Source: Pseudomonas sp. CC6-YY-74
GTDB taxonomy: Bacteria > Pseudomonadota > Gammaproteobacteria > Pseudomonadales > Pseudomonadaceae
Length of the DNA: 64,000 nt
Assembly (NCBI RefSeq): GCF_002025205.1
Contig: NZ_CP019947.1
Location: 1,433,501 to 1,497,500, forward strand
Direction: 5' to 3'
Shown one piece after another: positions 1-9,104 of the stretch. Made by a program: the position numbers and the translations under genes. Under the pieces are notes generated by a model that was not told the DNA's origin, made no database searches, and was given only the letters and a program-made list of their open reading frames with translations. Every line of letters starts with the position of its first letter. Positions within the stretch are counted from its first letter, which is position 1.

Positions 1-927
<927 letters not shown>

Positions 928-950
928 GGCGTGAGCGCTAAATAAATCTC

Positions 951-978
951 GGCCCGGCTGGTACAGCGGGCCGTTTTT
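951..978 (+). terminator. Intrinsic terminator after norB
   Basis: GGCCCG and CGGGCC form a stem, extended by CTG/CAG, and are followed directly by TTTTT. It lies 23 bases after the norB stop and about 50 bases before norD. It may attenuate norD transcription relative to norCB, or leave norD to its own weak promoter. Confidence 0.7.
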
Positions 979-1029
979 GCATTTGGCTCCGGGCCTCTGG
1001 CGCGGAGCACAGCTAGCAAGGTGAAGCAG

Positions 1030-2870
1030 ATGGCTTTTACCGTCGAACTGGAAGAGTGGGTGGGTAGTGTCTGGCACCGCTTCATCACCCGGCGTGCCAG
1101 CCCTGATTTTCCCGAGGCGCGGGTCGAACTGGCCAGTATGCAGCGGCCCCTGGCGCTGTTGTTTCGCGCCATGGGCGGCGCCAGTGGCGTCGGCGTAGCA
1201 GCCGCCAGCGCGCGCGACCTGCTGCTGCGGCGCAACCTGCTGCAACAGGTGGCCGGCACCTGCAAGCAAATGCCGGTGGCCTGGTGCGATGCCAGCAACC
1301 TGCGCCTGCCGTCGAGCCTGGCGGTGTACCCCGAGGTTGCGCTGAATCAGGACCTGTATCGCTGGCTGGCGCTGCTGGCCGCGCAAGCGGGCGACATGCG
1401 CCACTGGGCGCGCGATAACCAGCGTTGGACCCGGCAGTTGTTGCAGAGCTACCCGGCCCTGCGCCCGCGCTACCGGCGGCTGGTCGAGGCCCATCTGCAA
1501 TTGCGCCCGGATCCCACGCAGCTGGGCAAGGACGAGGCGGCGCTGGAGATGGCGTTGTGTCAGGCGTTGCGCGAACCGGGCAGCGTCGAGCATTTTCCGC
1601 GTAGCGAGCTGGCCCCCTGGCCGTTGCCGCTGTGGCTGTACCCGGCGGAAAACCTTGGCGAACCCCAGGCCTGTGAACTGGGCGAGGAAAGCGAGGGCAA
1701 CCTGCTGGCCCCCAAGGACGAGCAGAAGGTCGGACCCAAGCGCGCCAAGCGGGTCGAGGAGAGCACCAGCAAGGGTGGCCTGCTGATCTTTCGCCTGGAA
1801 AACCTGTTCAGCTGGTCCGAGCATGTCGAGTTGGATCGCTGCACCGACGACAGCGAAGACCTGGACGCCGCGCGGGTCGCCGAGGATCTCGACGAACTGG
1901 CCCTGTCCAAGCAACGCCTGCGCAAGGGCGGCGGACTCAAGTTGCACCTCGATCTGCCGCCGGCGGATGTCGACGACATCCCGCTGGGAGAGGGCATCAA
2001 GCTGCCGGAGTGGGATTATCGCAAGCAGAGCCTGCGCGAGGACTTCGTCAACCTGCAGATGATGGTGCCGCGCGGCAGCGAGCCGCAGCCGCTGCCCTTG
2101 CGTCTGGCGCCATTGGCCAAACGCCTGCGGCGCCAGTTCGAGCACCTGCGCAACGACCGCCAGTGGCTGCGTCAACAACCCAGGGCTCGGAGCTGGATAT
2201 GCAGGCCTGGCTGGATTTTCATGTCGAGCGTCAGCATGGTCAGTGCGCCGAGCGTGGCCTGTTCATGGAACAGCGCCACACGCGCCGCGATCTGGCCTGC
2301 CTGTTGCTGGCGGATGTGTCGATGTCCACCGACGCCCACCTGGACGACCAGCACCGGGTAATCGAGGTGATCAGCGACAGCCTGCTGTTGTTCGGCGAAA
2401 CCCTGTCGGCTCTGGGTGACGATTTCGCCCTTTACGGATTCTCCTCCTTGCGCCGCCAGCAGGTGCGCATGCAGGAACTCAAGTCGTTCAAGCAGCGCTA
2501 CGACGACAACACCCGCGGGCGCATTCAAGCGTTAAAACCCGGTTATTACACCCGTATGGGCGCGGCCATCCGCCAGGCCACCAAGCTGCTCGGTGCCTGC
2601 AAACAACGACGCAAGCTGTTGCTACTGGTGACTGATGGCAAGCCCAACGACCTCGACCTCTACGAAGGCCGCTACGGTGTGGAAGACACCCGCGAAGCGG
2701 TGCTGGAGGCGCGGCGTCAGGGGCTGTTGCCGTTCTGCATCACCATCGACAGCGAAGCCGGCGATTACCTGCCGTACATGTTCGGCGCCAATGGCTACAC
2801 CCAGATCCGCCAGCCACAGCAATTGCCGCTGCGCCTGCCGCAGTTGTACCAGCAGCTGACCCAGGCATAA
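1030..2870 (+). CDS. norD: NO reductase activation protein NorD, with a one-base frameshift
   Basis: NorD is a cytoplasmic von Willebrand factor A (VWA) protein needed for assembly or activation of NO reductase, usually working with the AAA+ ATPase NorQ. The N-terminal part (about residues 1-385) reads in one frame, and the VWA part (LLLADVSMSTDAH as the metal-site DxSxS, then LLLVTDGKPNDLD) in the next. The frames join if one C is restored to the CCC run at 2179-2181, giving RQQPQGSELD. The ATG at 1030 is preferred to the GTG at 1021 because it starts MAFTVELEEW, the usual NorD start, with an AAGG just upstream. As printed, the first frame ends at 2361 without the VWA domain. I see the break but infer a sequencing origin. 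Confidence 0.93.
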
Positions 2871-2991
2871 GAAACGGCTAGGTATCAACCATGCGTTGCA
2901 TGCTGCGATGTCTTGTAAGAGTTCGCGCCGCCGCGCTTCGACGAAGCGCTGTTGCGCGCAAACTGGGTGGATCTAAGGTGTCTGTCGGCGT

Positions 2992-3023
2992 GTGGGAACC
3001 TGTAGGAGGGGCTTTAGCCGCGA
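2992..3023 (+). repeat. REP-like palindromic unit
   Basis: The core TAGGAGGGGCTTTAGCCGCG, with a GTGGGAACC lead-in, resembles the dispersed Pseudomonas REP unit (usually GTAGGAGCGGCTTTAGCCGCG). GGCTttAGCC forms the small stem. It sits in the typical place for a REP, between two convergent 3' ends. Confidence 0.65.
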
Positions 3024-3040
3024 TGCTGCGCTGTTGCTGT

Positions 3041-3102
3041 GATGGGTTACGCCGCACCTGAAACGAGGCACTACCGAAAGATATCTCGGCGGCTAACCCA
3101 TC
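3041..3102. repeat. Long-spaced inverted repeat (GATGGGTTA ... TAACCCATC)
   Basis: GATGGGTTA at 3041-3049 is matched exactly by TAACCCATC at 3094-3102, and the stem can extend inward through GCCG/CGGC. The arms flank about 45 bases. I recall this arrangement as a common intergenic motif in Pseudomonas, but I cannot name the element. Confidence 0.5.
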
Positions 3103-3240
3103 CTATGTCCCGTAAGCAGACGTAGGATAGATCGGGCCACTCAGGTTAGCGGCGCCAGTAGCCACTCAGACCCCGCTGCAACCAACCGTCGCGTAACCCA
3201 ACAATCAGGCGCAGGAATAGGTACAGAAATGCTGGGGTCG

Positions 3241-3432
3241 TCAGGCGATGCTGCGCGGCAGCCAGACGATCATCACCGCGCAGAACACGGTCAGACCGAT
3301 GCAGAACCACATAAAGCGCCGCTGCCGACGTTCGCCGGCAGCATCGGCCAGTGCCGGCAGGGGCATGCCGCAGTTACGGCACTCAGGTTGCTGGGGGGGA
3401 TTGTCTTGTTGGCAATACAGGCATTTAGACAT
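3241..3432 (-). CDS. dnrP: DnrP-like zinc-ribbon membrane protein
   Basis: A 63-residue protein with two CxxC pairs (CLYCQQ at residues 4-7, CRNCGM at 18-21), typical of a small zinc or iron ribbon. One transmembrane helix follows near the C-terminus (about residues 41-58, FMWFCIGLTVFCAVMIVWL). The family is annotated DnrP in denitrifying Pseudomonas; no biochemical role is established to my knowledge. It lies between norD and a dnr gene, consistent with a role linked to denitrification. The MITE-like repeat begins only 13 bases upstream of the start codon, so the promoter may lie in or beyond that repeat. The start codon has no strong ribosome-binding site. Confidence 0.75.
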   Translation of the reverse strand: MSKCLYCQQDNPPQQPECRNCGMPLPALADAAGERRQRRFMWFCIGLTVFCAVMIVWLPRSIA

Positions 3433-3444
3433 GGCGAGCGCTCA

Positions 3445-3621
3445 GAGGTTGTGAAAATATCGAGCGCCGTCGCGAGACCGTCTCCAGGCGTTCGCGGCAA
3501 GGCGCACTGCGTGAAAAGCAGGGGAGTTTAGTGAGCTAAATGACCCTGCTTTTCACGTGGCGCAACACCGCAGCGGGCGTTTGGAGGCGGCCGCAGTAGG
3601 TGAGAGTTTTTTCACAGACTC
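3445..3621. repeat. MITE-like repeat, long copy (about 177 bp)
   Basis: The ends are imperfect inverted repeats: GAGGTTGTGAAAAT on the left and, read on the other strand, GAGTCTGTGAAAAA on the right. Inside is a perfect 14-bp hairpin, CGTGAAAAGCAGGG (3510-3523) with CCCTGCTTTTCACG (3544-3557), enclosing a 20-base loop. No coding capacity is evident. A shorter copy in the opposite orientation lies at 10163-10239 and matches both ends of this one. The pattern suggests a non-autonomous mobile element or a large BIME. Confidence 0.75.
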
Positions 3622-3653
3622 TTTTTGTTCGCGCAGACGCGAAGACAGGCATT

Positions 3654-4337
3654 TCACTCGAACTGCTCCAGGCGCAGGCGATCGATAATGCTGATCTGAC
3701 GGCCTTCCTGGGTGATGATTTCCTCGTCGACCAGGCGGCGCATGATCCGCGAGAAGGTCTCCGGCTGGATCGACAGGTGGCCGGCGATCAACTGCTTGGC
3801 CATCGGCAACTCGAAGCTGGTGCCCGCGTTCGGTTGGCGGGCGAGCTGAGTGATCAAATAGCGCACCACGCGGTGGGTGGCGTTCTTCAGCGACAGTGTT
3901 TCGATCTCGTTGACCCGCTGGTGCAGGCGCACGCAGAGCTTGCCGAGCAGGGCAAAGGGCAGCCGGCTATTGCTCTCGAGCAGACGCATATAGGTGCTGT
4001 TGGCGATGCGGTAGAGCTGAGTAGGGCATACCGCCTCGGCCGAGGCGACGTAATTGGGCGTGTCCATCAGCATCATGGCTTCGGCAAAGGTCTGCCGATT
4101 GCCGATGACCTCGAACACCTTCTCCTGTCCATCCGGGGTCAGGCGGTAGATCTTCACCGCGCCGGCGATCACGAAATAGAACGAATGGGCCGGCTCGCCC
4201 TGGCGGAACAAAGGCTCGCCCTTGTCGATGCTGAGCAGTTGACTGGTGCTCATCAGTTCATCCATTTGCTCTTCGTTCAGCGGCTCGAACAAATGGTGAC
4301 TGCGGAGAATCTGGTGATGAACGCGATGAAGCACCAT
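3654..4337 (-). CDS. dnr: Dnr-type Crp/Fnr transcription factor
   Basis: A 227-residue regulator of the DNR class, which senses NO (probably through heme) and activates nir, nor and nos promoters. The cyclic-nucleotide-binding-like domain covers about residues 10-140. The long dimer helix around 125-150 contains RLHQRVNEIETL. The helix-turn-helix has ETFSR at residues 193-197, the E--SR pattern that reads FNR-type TTGAT half-sites. The N-terminal cysteine cluster of ANR/FNR is absent, so it is not an oxygen-sensing iron-sulfur protein. The ATG at 4337 is chosen because AGGA lies 8 bases upstream and MVLHRVHHQILRSHHLF matches known Dnr starts; another in-frame ATG lies at 4346. It is downstream of the 4478-4990 gene on the same strand. 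Confidence 0.88.
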   Translation of the reverse strand: MVLHRVHHQILRSHHLFEPLNEEQMDELMSTSQLLSIDKGEPLFRQGEPAHSFYFVIAGAVKIYRLTPDGQEKVFEVIGNRQTFAEAMMLMDTPNYVASAEAVCPTQLYRIANSTYMRLLESNSRLPFALLGKLCVRLHQRVNEIETLSLKNATHRVVRYLITQLARQPNAGTSFELPMAKQLIAGHLSIQPETFSRIMRRLVDEEIITQEGRQISIIDRLRLEQFE

Positions 4338-4477
4338 AGAAGACATCCTGATTGTTTGGCGTGAAGATCGGCCCTGAACGGCCTGGAGGCTAGCTCTGTG
4401 CGTGACGCGCTGACGACTCGGTCTTGGCCGAGTGACAGAAGTTATACCAGACGGCCCAGATGCCGGACTGATGCAAC

Positions 4478-4990
4478 TCAATGCTGCACGGCAATAGCCA
4501 GCGCCGGCCAAGCAGGATCGTCGAACAGCTGCGGATAGCGGTTCAGTGTAGTCACCACCTGCAGCATGGCCTGCTCACGGTGGCCATTGGTCCGCAGGGC
4601 TTCGCTGCCCTGCAGCAGTTCGCCGAACAGGTCGTGCAGAGTCGCATCGGCTTGTTCCGGCAGGACGCAATGGCTGACCATCGAGGCGATCTCGGCTTCG
4701 ATGGCCTGTGCCAGTTCGTTGGCCTGAGCGTTGCTGAGCGGCGCCTGAGTGGTCGGCAGTGCCTGCTCAAGCGCTTTGCGGATGTGCGCCATGCCCTCAC
4801 GCAAGGGTTGATCGGTGGCCCATTTCTGCCCCTGCGGCGGCAGTTGCCGAGGCTCGCTGGCGCCGTGCTGGTGATCGCCGCTGGCGGCCAGCACCGTGCC
4901 GGTGGCGAAACTCAAGGCAAGCCCGCTGGCCATGGCCAATACCGAGGTCAGGACCAGGTACCAAGCTAGCGGTTGCAGAATTTTCTTCAT
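4478..4990 (-). CDS. Small secreted protein upstream of dnr (DnrO-like)
   Basis: A 170-residue protein beginning MKKILQPLAWYLVLTSVLAM, a signal peptide or N-terminal anchor ending near residue 35. It is followed by a His-rich stretch (GDHQHGA) and a mostly helical domain with QKWATDQPLREGM and a conserved-looking MVSHCVLPEQAD. Similar proteins lie next to dnr in other Pseudomonas and are sometimes called DnrO; I know of no tested function. The start is supported by GGGAG five bases upstream of the ATG. The His/Cys content would fit metal or heme handling in the periplasm, but that is inference. Confidence 0.75.
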   Translation of the reverse strand: MKKILQPLAWYLVLTSVLAMASGLALSFATGTVLAASGDHQHGASEPRQLPPQGQKWATDQPLREGMAHIRKALEQALPTTQAPLSNAQANELAQAIEAEIASMVSHCVLPEQADATLHDLFGELLQGSEALRTNGHREQAMLQVVTTLNRYPQLFDDPAWPALAIAVQH

Positions 4991-5182
4991 GGAGACTCCC
5001 TGCATGGCGGTCATGCAACGCGTGTCGCGGTTATGGATAACTATCCTGAGCAAGCCGCGTGCCATCTGCAATGCATTGAATTTAAAGGTTTTAATGGGTG
5101 GTCATGGTGAATATGACCATGCGCGAATAGGGTTATAAATACCTTTAGGGTTTTTTTAACCCTGGGGTCAGTGGCGTTCCAG
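4991..5182. other. Intergenic region with inverted repeats upstream of the dnrO-like gene
   Basis: These 192 bases probably hold the promoter of the dnrO-like/dnr pair. An inverted repeat GGTCAT-N7-ATGACC lies around 5100-5118, and AGGGTTTTTTTAACCCT around 5147-5163 may terminate the DGC gene that reads in from the right. I found no good TTGAT-N4-ATCAA site here. Confidence 0.4.
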
Positions 5183-5635
5183 TCAATCTGCCGCTGGCGC
5201 GGCCGGGCCATGCATCGGCGGTGGTTGCGTAGCGCAGCCAGGGCCGGGTTGTTCCTCACGCAGGCGGGCGATGATGTGCTGCATGTCCTCGAACAACGCG
5301 TCGGCTTCTGCCTCGCTGCAATCTTGCCGATAGCGTTTACGCAGACCCGAACTGCTGAGGGTGATATGCACGTCGGCGCCGATGCCGTGTTGGGCCAGGC
5401 AGGCGCTGGCGCAGTGCAGCGGGCAGCCGTCGATGGCGAGGATCGGCCGCCCGGAGCGGGCCTTGCTCACCAGTGCCTGGACATGCCCGCCGATCCCGGC
5501 AATGCAGGACATTTCCGCCAGACCCGCACGATCCAGACGCACCGCGAGGGTATTCGCCAGTTGCGCCACGTTGGAGCAGCCGGAGCAGGAGTAGACCAGG
5601 GTTGGAGTGTCTTGGACATTGTGCACACCCTTCAA
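5183..5635 (-). CDS. DGC-domain putative zinc-binding protein
   Basis: A protein of about 150 residues with the DGC-family signature: an N-terminal CSGCSN (Cys 17 and 20), a central Cys 44, and DGCPLHCASACL (Cys 71, 75 and 79). The cysteine pattern suggests a bound zinc or other metal. The biochemical role is unknown. The family recurs in anaerobic respiration and denitrification clusters, as here between two Dnr-type regulators. The first in-frame start is TTG at 5635, with GTG at 5626 as the alternative; neither has a textbook ribosome-binding site. An FNR/ANR-like box lies 45-58 bases upstream, so anaerobic or NO-responsive expression is likely. Family assignment is good; the start is uncertain. 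Confidence 0.82.
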   Translation of the reverse strand: MKGVHNVQDTPTLVYSCSGCSNVAQLANTLAVRLDRAGLAEMSCIAGIGGHVQALVSKARSGRPILAIDGCPLHCASACLAQHGIGADVHITLSSSGLRKRYRQDCSEAEADALFEDMQHIIARLREEQPGPGCATQPPPMHGPAAPAAD

Positions 5636-5679
5636 ACGTCAAGAGGTCGTCTAGTTTGACGGCCGTGCAGCGGCTGACG

Positions 5680-5693
5680 TTGATTTCGGTCAA
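5680..5693 (-). promoter_or_regulatory. FNR/ANR/DNR-type box upstream of the DGC gene
   Basis: On the minus strand the site reads TTGACCGAAATCAA, nine of ten conserved positions of TTGAT-N4-ATCAA. With the box centred at -41.5, the start point would be near 5645, just ahead of the TTG/GTG start region. The -10 hexamer there (AAACTA) is weak. Confidence 0.6.
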
Positions 5694-5711
5694 TTCTGCA
5701 CGTATGGCTTG

Positions 5712-6389
5712 CTAGTCGTCGTAGTTGCTCAGCCCTGGTAGATCGATGATCTCGATGCGTCGGCGCTGCACGGCAATCACCCCGGCGTCGATCAGGCGAT
5801 GGAGGATGCGCGAGAAGGTTTCCGGCTGGATGCCCAGCTTCGAGGCGATCAGCCGTTTCGGCACATCGAGCATGATCACCCCGTTGCCTTCTTCGTGGGC
5901 CTGGGCCAGAAAGCGCCTGACCCGGTGGCAGGCGTTAGCCAGGGTCAGGGTGTCGATCTCGTTCAACCGCTGGTGCAGACGGATGCTCAGGGTGGCGAGA
6001 ATATCCAGGCAGATGCTCGGGTGCTCTTCCAGTAGGCGTCGGTACTGTGGGCCGTGCAGGCTGGCCATCTGGCAGGTTTTCAGCGCGGTGGCGCTGACCG
6101 GGTAGTGCGGCACGCCGGTGAACAGCAGCGCCTCGGCAAAGGATTCGTCGGCGCGGATGATTTCCACCAGTTTTTCCTGGCCGTCGCAGACCACCCGATG
6201 CAGCTTCACCTGGCCGCTGAAGATAAAATAGAAGCGCTCGGCCTTGTCGCCCTGGTGGAACAGCGAGGCGCCTGCAGGCAAGCGTTTGAGGTTGGCCGAG
6301 GCGCACACCTCCTGCAGCGCCGCCTCCGGCAGCCGGCTGAACAGGTGATGGCGGCGCAACTGTGCGACAAGTGATGGTTCGGTCAGCAT
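5712..6389 (-). CDS. Second Dnr-type Crp/Fnr transcription factor
   Basis: A 225-residue Crp/Fnr protein clearly paralogous to the 3654-4337 regulator, sharing LRRHHLF near the start, RLHQRLNEIDTLTL in the dimer helix and QPETFSRILHRLID in the recognition helix (ETFSR at residues 190-194). It also lacks the four-cysteine [4Fe-4S] pattern of ANR. It presumably reads FNR-type boxes. The start at 6389 has GGGAGAG three bases upstream. Its own promoter carries an FNR-like box at the class II position, so it is probably switched on by ANR or a DNR protein. P. stutzeri carries several such factors (DnrD, DnrE, DnrS); I cannot say which this is. Confidence 0.88.
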   Translation of the reverse strand: MLTEPSLVAQLRRHHLFSRLPEAALQEVCASANLKRLPAGASLFHQGDKAERFYFIFSGQVKLHRVVCDGQEKLVEIIRADESFAEALLFTGVPHYPVSATALKTCQMASLHGPQYRRLLEEHPSICLDILATLSIRLHQRLNEIDTLTLANACHRVRRFLAQAHEEGNGVIMLDVPKRLIASKLGIQPETFSRILHRLIDAGVIAVQRRRIEIIDLPGLSNYDD

Positions 6390-6423
6390 GGTCTCTCCCA
6401 CAACGCAGCTCGGGATTGCTCGG

Positions 6424-6472
6424 ATATACATGCTAGAAGGTCGGCAGTCGGGGCTTCCTTGATTTCAAACAA
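6424..6472 (-). promoter_or_regulatory. ANR/DNR-dependent class II promoter of the second dnr-like gene
   Basis: The minus strand reads TTGTTTGAAATCAA at 6472-6459, nine of ten conserved positions of TTGAT-N4-ATCAA. A -10 element TAGCAT lies at 6435-6430. A start point near 6424 would put the box centre at -41.5, the classic FNR class II geometry, about 35 bases before the start codon. Confidence 0.72.
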
Positions 6473-6517
6473 GTCTAGGCGCGACGGGCCGGGCGGTCCG
6501 TGCGGAGGGCGTAAGAC

Positions 6518-7889
6518 TCAGCTCCAACCCCAGAACTGCAGCCACCAGCCATAGCCGACCCAGGCTGAGCCCAGCAACAGGCAGCCAAACGCCGCAAGCC
6601 GCTTCAGCCCCTGGGCGCCATGCCGGCCGAGCACCTGCCAGCCTAGCCACAGACTCCAGGCAATCGCCCCGCGAGCAGGCTGGCGCGCGCCGGTTGTGCC
6701 CACGTCAGGGCCAGGCCCTCGTAACGCAACAGCTTGACGGTGGTGGCGCTGAGGCCGAGGAACAGCCCGCTGGCACCGAGCGGAATCAGGCTCAACGCCA
6801 GGTGCTCGAAGACGTTGCCGGTACGCGACACCAGCAAGGCCGCCGCCCGCAGCAGCAGCCACAGACCGCCACCGAGCAGTAGCGCGCTGGCACACAGGTA
6901 AAACAGGATCAGCAGGCCATCGAGCCAGCTGAACAGGTCGTTGGCTTGCGGGTAATGGGTCAACAACCACCAGGGTGCATCGGTCTGCAGCAGCCAGTAG
7001 CTATCGTGCTCGACCAGCCAGGTGGCCGTTGCCTGTTTCAGGCTGACGAACCAGGGCTGAGCGTCCATTGGAAGGCGCCCATGGCCAGGCCGATCACGCC
7101 GAACAGCAACAGGCTGCTGTCCCAGTGGCTGTTGTGCTGGGTGCCGACGATCAGCACCTCGGCGTTCGGCGAGCGCGCGCTCAGCTGCACCGCACCGCGT
7201 TGCCCGCTGCAGCGCCCGCAGGCATGGCAGTCGGCGGCGCCCTGCATGCGGCGGATATCCAGCAGCGGCGCGCAATTGGGCGGCGGTTGCCGCGGTGGCG
7301 GGTTCTCCAGCCAGCGTTGTTCGTCGACCTTGTAGTGCAGCGGTGCGAGGCGGGCGAGCAGGGCGAACACGCCGCTGACCGGGCACAGGTAGCGGCACCA
7401 GATGCGCTTGCCGCGCCCATAGAGAAAGCCCACCAGCATCGCCGCCAGGGTCGAGCCGCCGAGGATCAGCAAGGCTGCCTGGGCATAGTCGTAGACGCTG
7501 ATCAGCTGGCCATAGACGGTGGTGAGGATGAACGCCAGGGTCGGCCAGCCGCCCCAGCGGATCCAGCGCGGTGTGCCGCGACCCAGGCCGCGCCAGCTAA
7601 TCCATTCACTGAGCGCGCCTTCGGGGCAGAGCACCCCGCACCAGAGCCGGCCGAACAGCACGATCGACAGCAGCACGAACGGCCACCAGACGCCCCAGAA
7701 AATGAACTGGGCCAGCAGCGTCAGGTTGTCGAGAATGCGTGCCTGGCTGGACGGCAACGGCAGCAGCGCCGGCAGTACCAGCAACACGCAATAGAACGCC
7801 ACGACCGCCCATTGCACGCCGCGAATCAGCCGCCCATGCCGGCGCAGGGCGTCACCCAGGTCGGCCAGCAGGCTGTTCAGTGGGCGCAT
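6518..7889 (-). CDS. ftrD: FtrD-like membrane polyferredoxin, with two one-base frameshifts
   Basis: A FixG/NapH-like inner-membrane protein with iron-sulfur motifs (WCGVLCPEG, WCRYLCPVSG, CHACGRC) and several membrane helices, about 457 residues when repaired. In the Bordetella/Brucella FtrABCD Fe(II) system, FtrD is thought to move electrons for periplasmic iron redox. The reading changes frame twice: at the GGG run 7054-7056 (restoring a base gives FQWTLSPWFVSLKQ) and at the CCCC run 6667-6670 (restoring a base gives RGAIAWSLWLGWQ). Both are single-base losses. The ATG at 7889 overlaps the end of ftrC by 13 bases, as in a tight operon. The C-terminal part keeps hydrophobic helices across both joins, which argues for sequence error rather than decay. 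Confidence 0.85.
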
Positions 7890-8731
7890 GGCGATACGGT
7901 GGGCGAAGTGCGCCGCAACCAGAATGCGACCAGCAGCCAATAGCCGGCCAGGACGGCGACCGTGGCCAGGGAGGGCATGGCGCGATAACCGGCAAAGTTG
8001 GCCAATACCGAGCCCAGCCCCGCCGCATCATCGAGGCCGGCGGAGGTGTCCCAGAGGGCATCGCCGAACCAGCCGTAGACCTGCTCGGGCAGCTCCAAGG
8101 CCATCAACTGACCGCTGATGCGGTCGAGCCCGGCGATCAACATGGCCGCACCGAGCAACAGCAACACGACCTCGCTGAAGCCGAAGAAATGCCGCCAGGA
8201 AACCAGCCGGCTGCCAGCCTGCAACAGCATGAAGGTCAGCAGCGCCAGACCGAGGCCAGCCGCTCCGCCGAGGGCGAACTGCCAGAGTGCGGCGCCTTGC
8301 TTGTGCACGCCCAGGCCATAGAGGAAGACCACGGTCTCGCTGCCTTCGCGGCCGACCGCGAGCATGGCCAGGAGCAGCAGGCCGAGGCCGCCGTTGCGCT
8401 GCAGGTGGCTGTCGGCGGCCTGTTGCAGGTTCTGTTTGAGGCTGCGCCCATGCCGGCGCATCCAGCCGACCATCTGCAGGATCAGCCCGCTGGCCAGCAG
8501 TACCAGGCCCGCCTGGAACCACTCGCCGGCGGACCCTGCCAACCATTCACCGGCGAACAGGATGGTCAGCGCCAGCGCCCCCGACAACAGCAGGCCCAGG
8601 GCCACGCCACTCCAGAGCAAGGTCATGGCGCGGCCCCGCTCAGCCTGCTGGTTGATCCAGGCATGCAGGATACCGATGACCAGCAGGGCCTCGATGCTTT
8701 CCCGCCAGACGATAAACAGCGACTGATTCAT
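7877..8731 (-). CDS. ftrC: FTR1-family iron permease FtrC
   Basis: A 284-residue inner-membrane permease with about seven helices and the two REXXE iron-binding motifs of the FTR1/EfeU family (RESIE at residues 10-14 and REGSE in the fourth helix). It transports Fe(III) produced from Fe(II) at the outer face of the membrane. Its neighbours (P19-like FtrA, cupredoxin FtrB, polyferredoxin FtrD) define the FtrABCD type rather than EfeUOB. The gene starts 24 bases after ftrB and overlaps ftrD. Full length and intact. The operon promoter carries FNR-like and Fur-like sites upstream of ftrA. Confidence 0.92.
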   Translation of the reverse strand: MNQSLFIVWRESIEALLVIGILHAWINQQAERGRAMTLLWSGVALGLLLSGALALTILFAGEWLAGSAGEWFQAGLVLLASGLILQMVGWMRRHGRSLKQNLQQAADSHLQRNGGLGLLLLAMLAVGREGSETVVFLYGLGVHKQGAALWQFALGGAAGLGLALLTFMLLQAGSRLVSWRHFFGFSEVVLLLLGAAMLIAGLDRISGQLMALELPEQVYGWFGDALWDTSAGLDDAAGLGSVLANFAGYRAMPSLATVAVLAGYWLLVAFWLRRTSPTVSPCAH

Positions 8732-8755
8732 TGCAATACTCCCGGTGCAGCAGCT

Positions 8756-9088
8756 TCATTGGGCGACGATGGCGCCTTCGGCGAGCTCGCGGTGGAACTC
8801 GTCGAAGAACGGGTAGCGGCCAGGCCTGAGTGGATGGATCACCACGAACGAGCTGACCCCGGGTGACAAGACCTTCTCCACGCGCAGCGGCGTGCTCTCG
8901 AACTCCGCCGGGCCCTGTCCCTGGTTGTGCAGCACGATCTTGAAGCGTTGGCCGGCGGGCACTTCGAGCACCGGCGGGCTGAAGTGACCGTCGCGAATCT
9001 GCAGTTGGTAGGTCGGCAGGCTGGCGGCGCTGGCGCACAGGGGCAGCCCGAAGGCCACTCCCAGCAGGACGAGCAGGAAACGGGGCAT
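8756..9088 (-). CDS. ftrB: Periplasmic cupredoxin-like protein FtrB
   Basis: A 110-residue secreted protein with a signal peptide (MPRFLLVLLGVAFGLPLCASA) and a single cupredoxin fold (FSPPVLEVPAGQRFKIVLHN, then RPGRYPFFDEFHRE). In FtrABCD systems this protein is proposed to oxidise Fe(II) delivered by FtrA so that the FTR1 permease can move it. A full blue-copper Cys-His-Met set is not evident, so its metal chemistry would differ from a plastocyanin. The ATG at 9088 is chosen over upstream in-frame codons because it starts the signal peptide. It lies 16 bases after ftrA. Confidence 0.85.
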   Translation of the reverse strand: MPRFLLVLLGVAFGLPLCASAASLPTYQLQIRDGHFSPPVLEVPAGQRFKIVLHNQGQGPAEFESTPLRVEKVLSPGVSSFVVIHPLRPGRYPFFDEFHRELAEGAIVAQ

Positions 9089-9104
9089 GGCGTTCTCCGG
9101 GGGC

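Larger units (their letters stand above)
2871..3240. other. Intergenic region with repeats between norD and dnrP
   Basis: I see no convincing gene in these 370 bases between the 3' ends of norD and dnrP. The region holds a REP-like unit (2992-3023) and a long inverted repeat (3041-3102). Small GC-rich hairpins around 2930-2960 could help to end transcription from both sides. Confidence 0.6.

Noticed and set aside
3229..3531. Possible 100-codon gene on the plus strand over dnrP and the repeat
   Set aside because: It runs antisense through dnrP and into the MITE-like element; no ribosome-binding site or family match.
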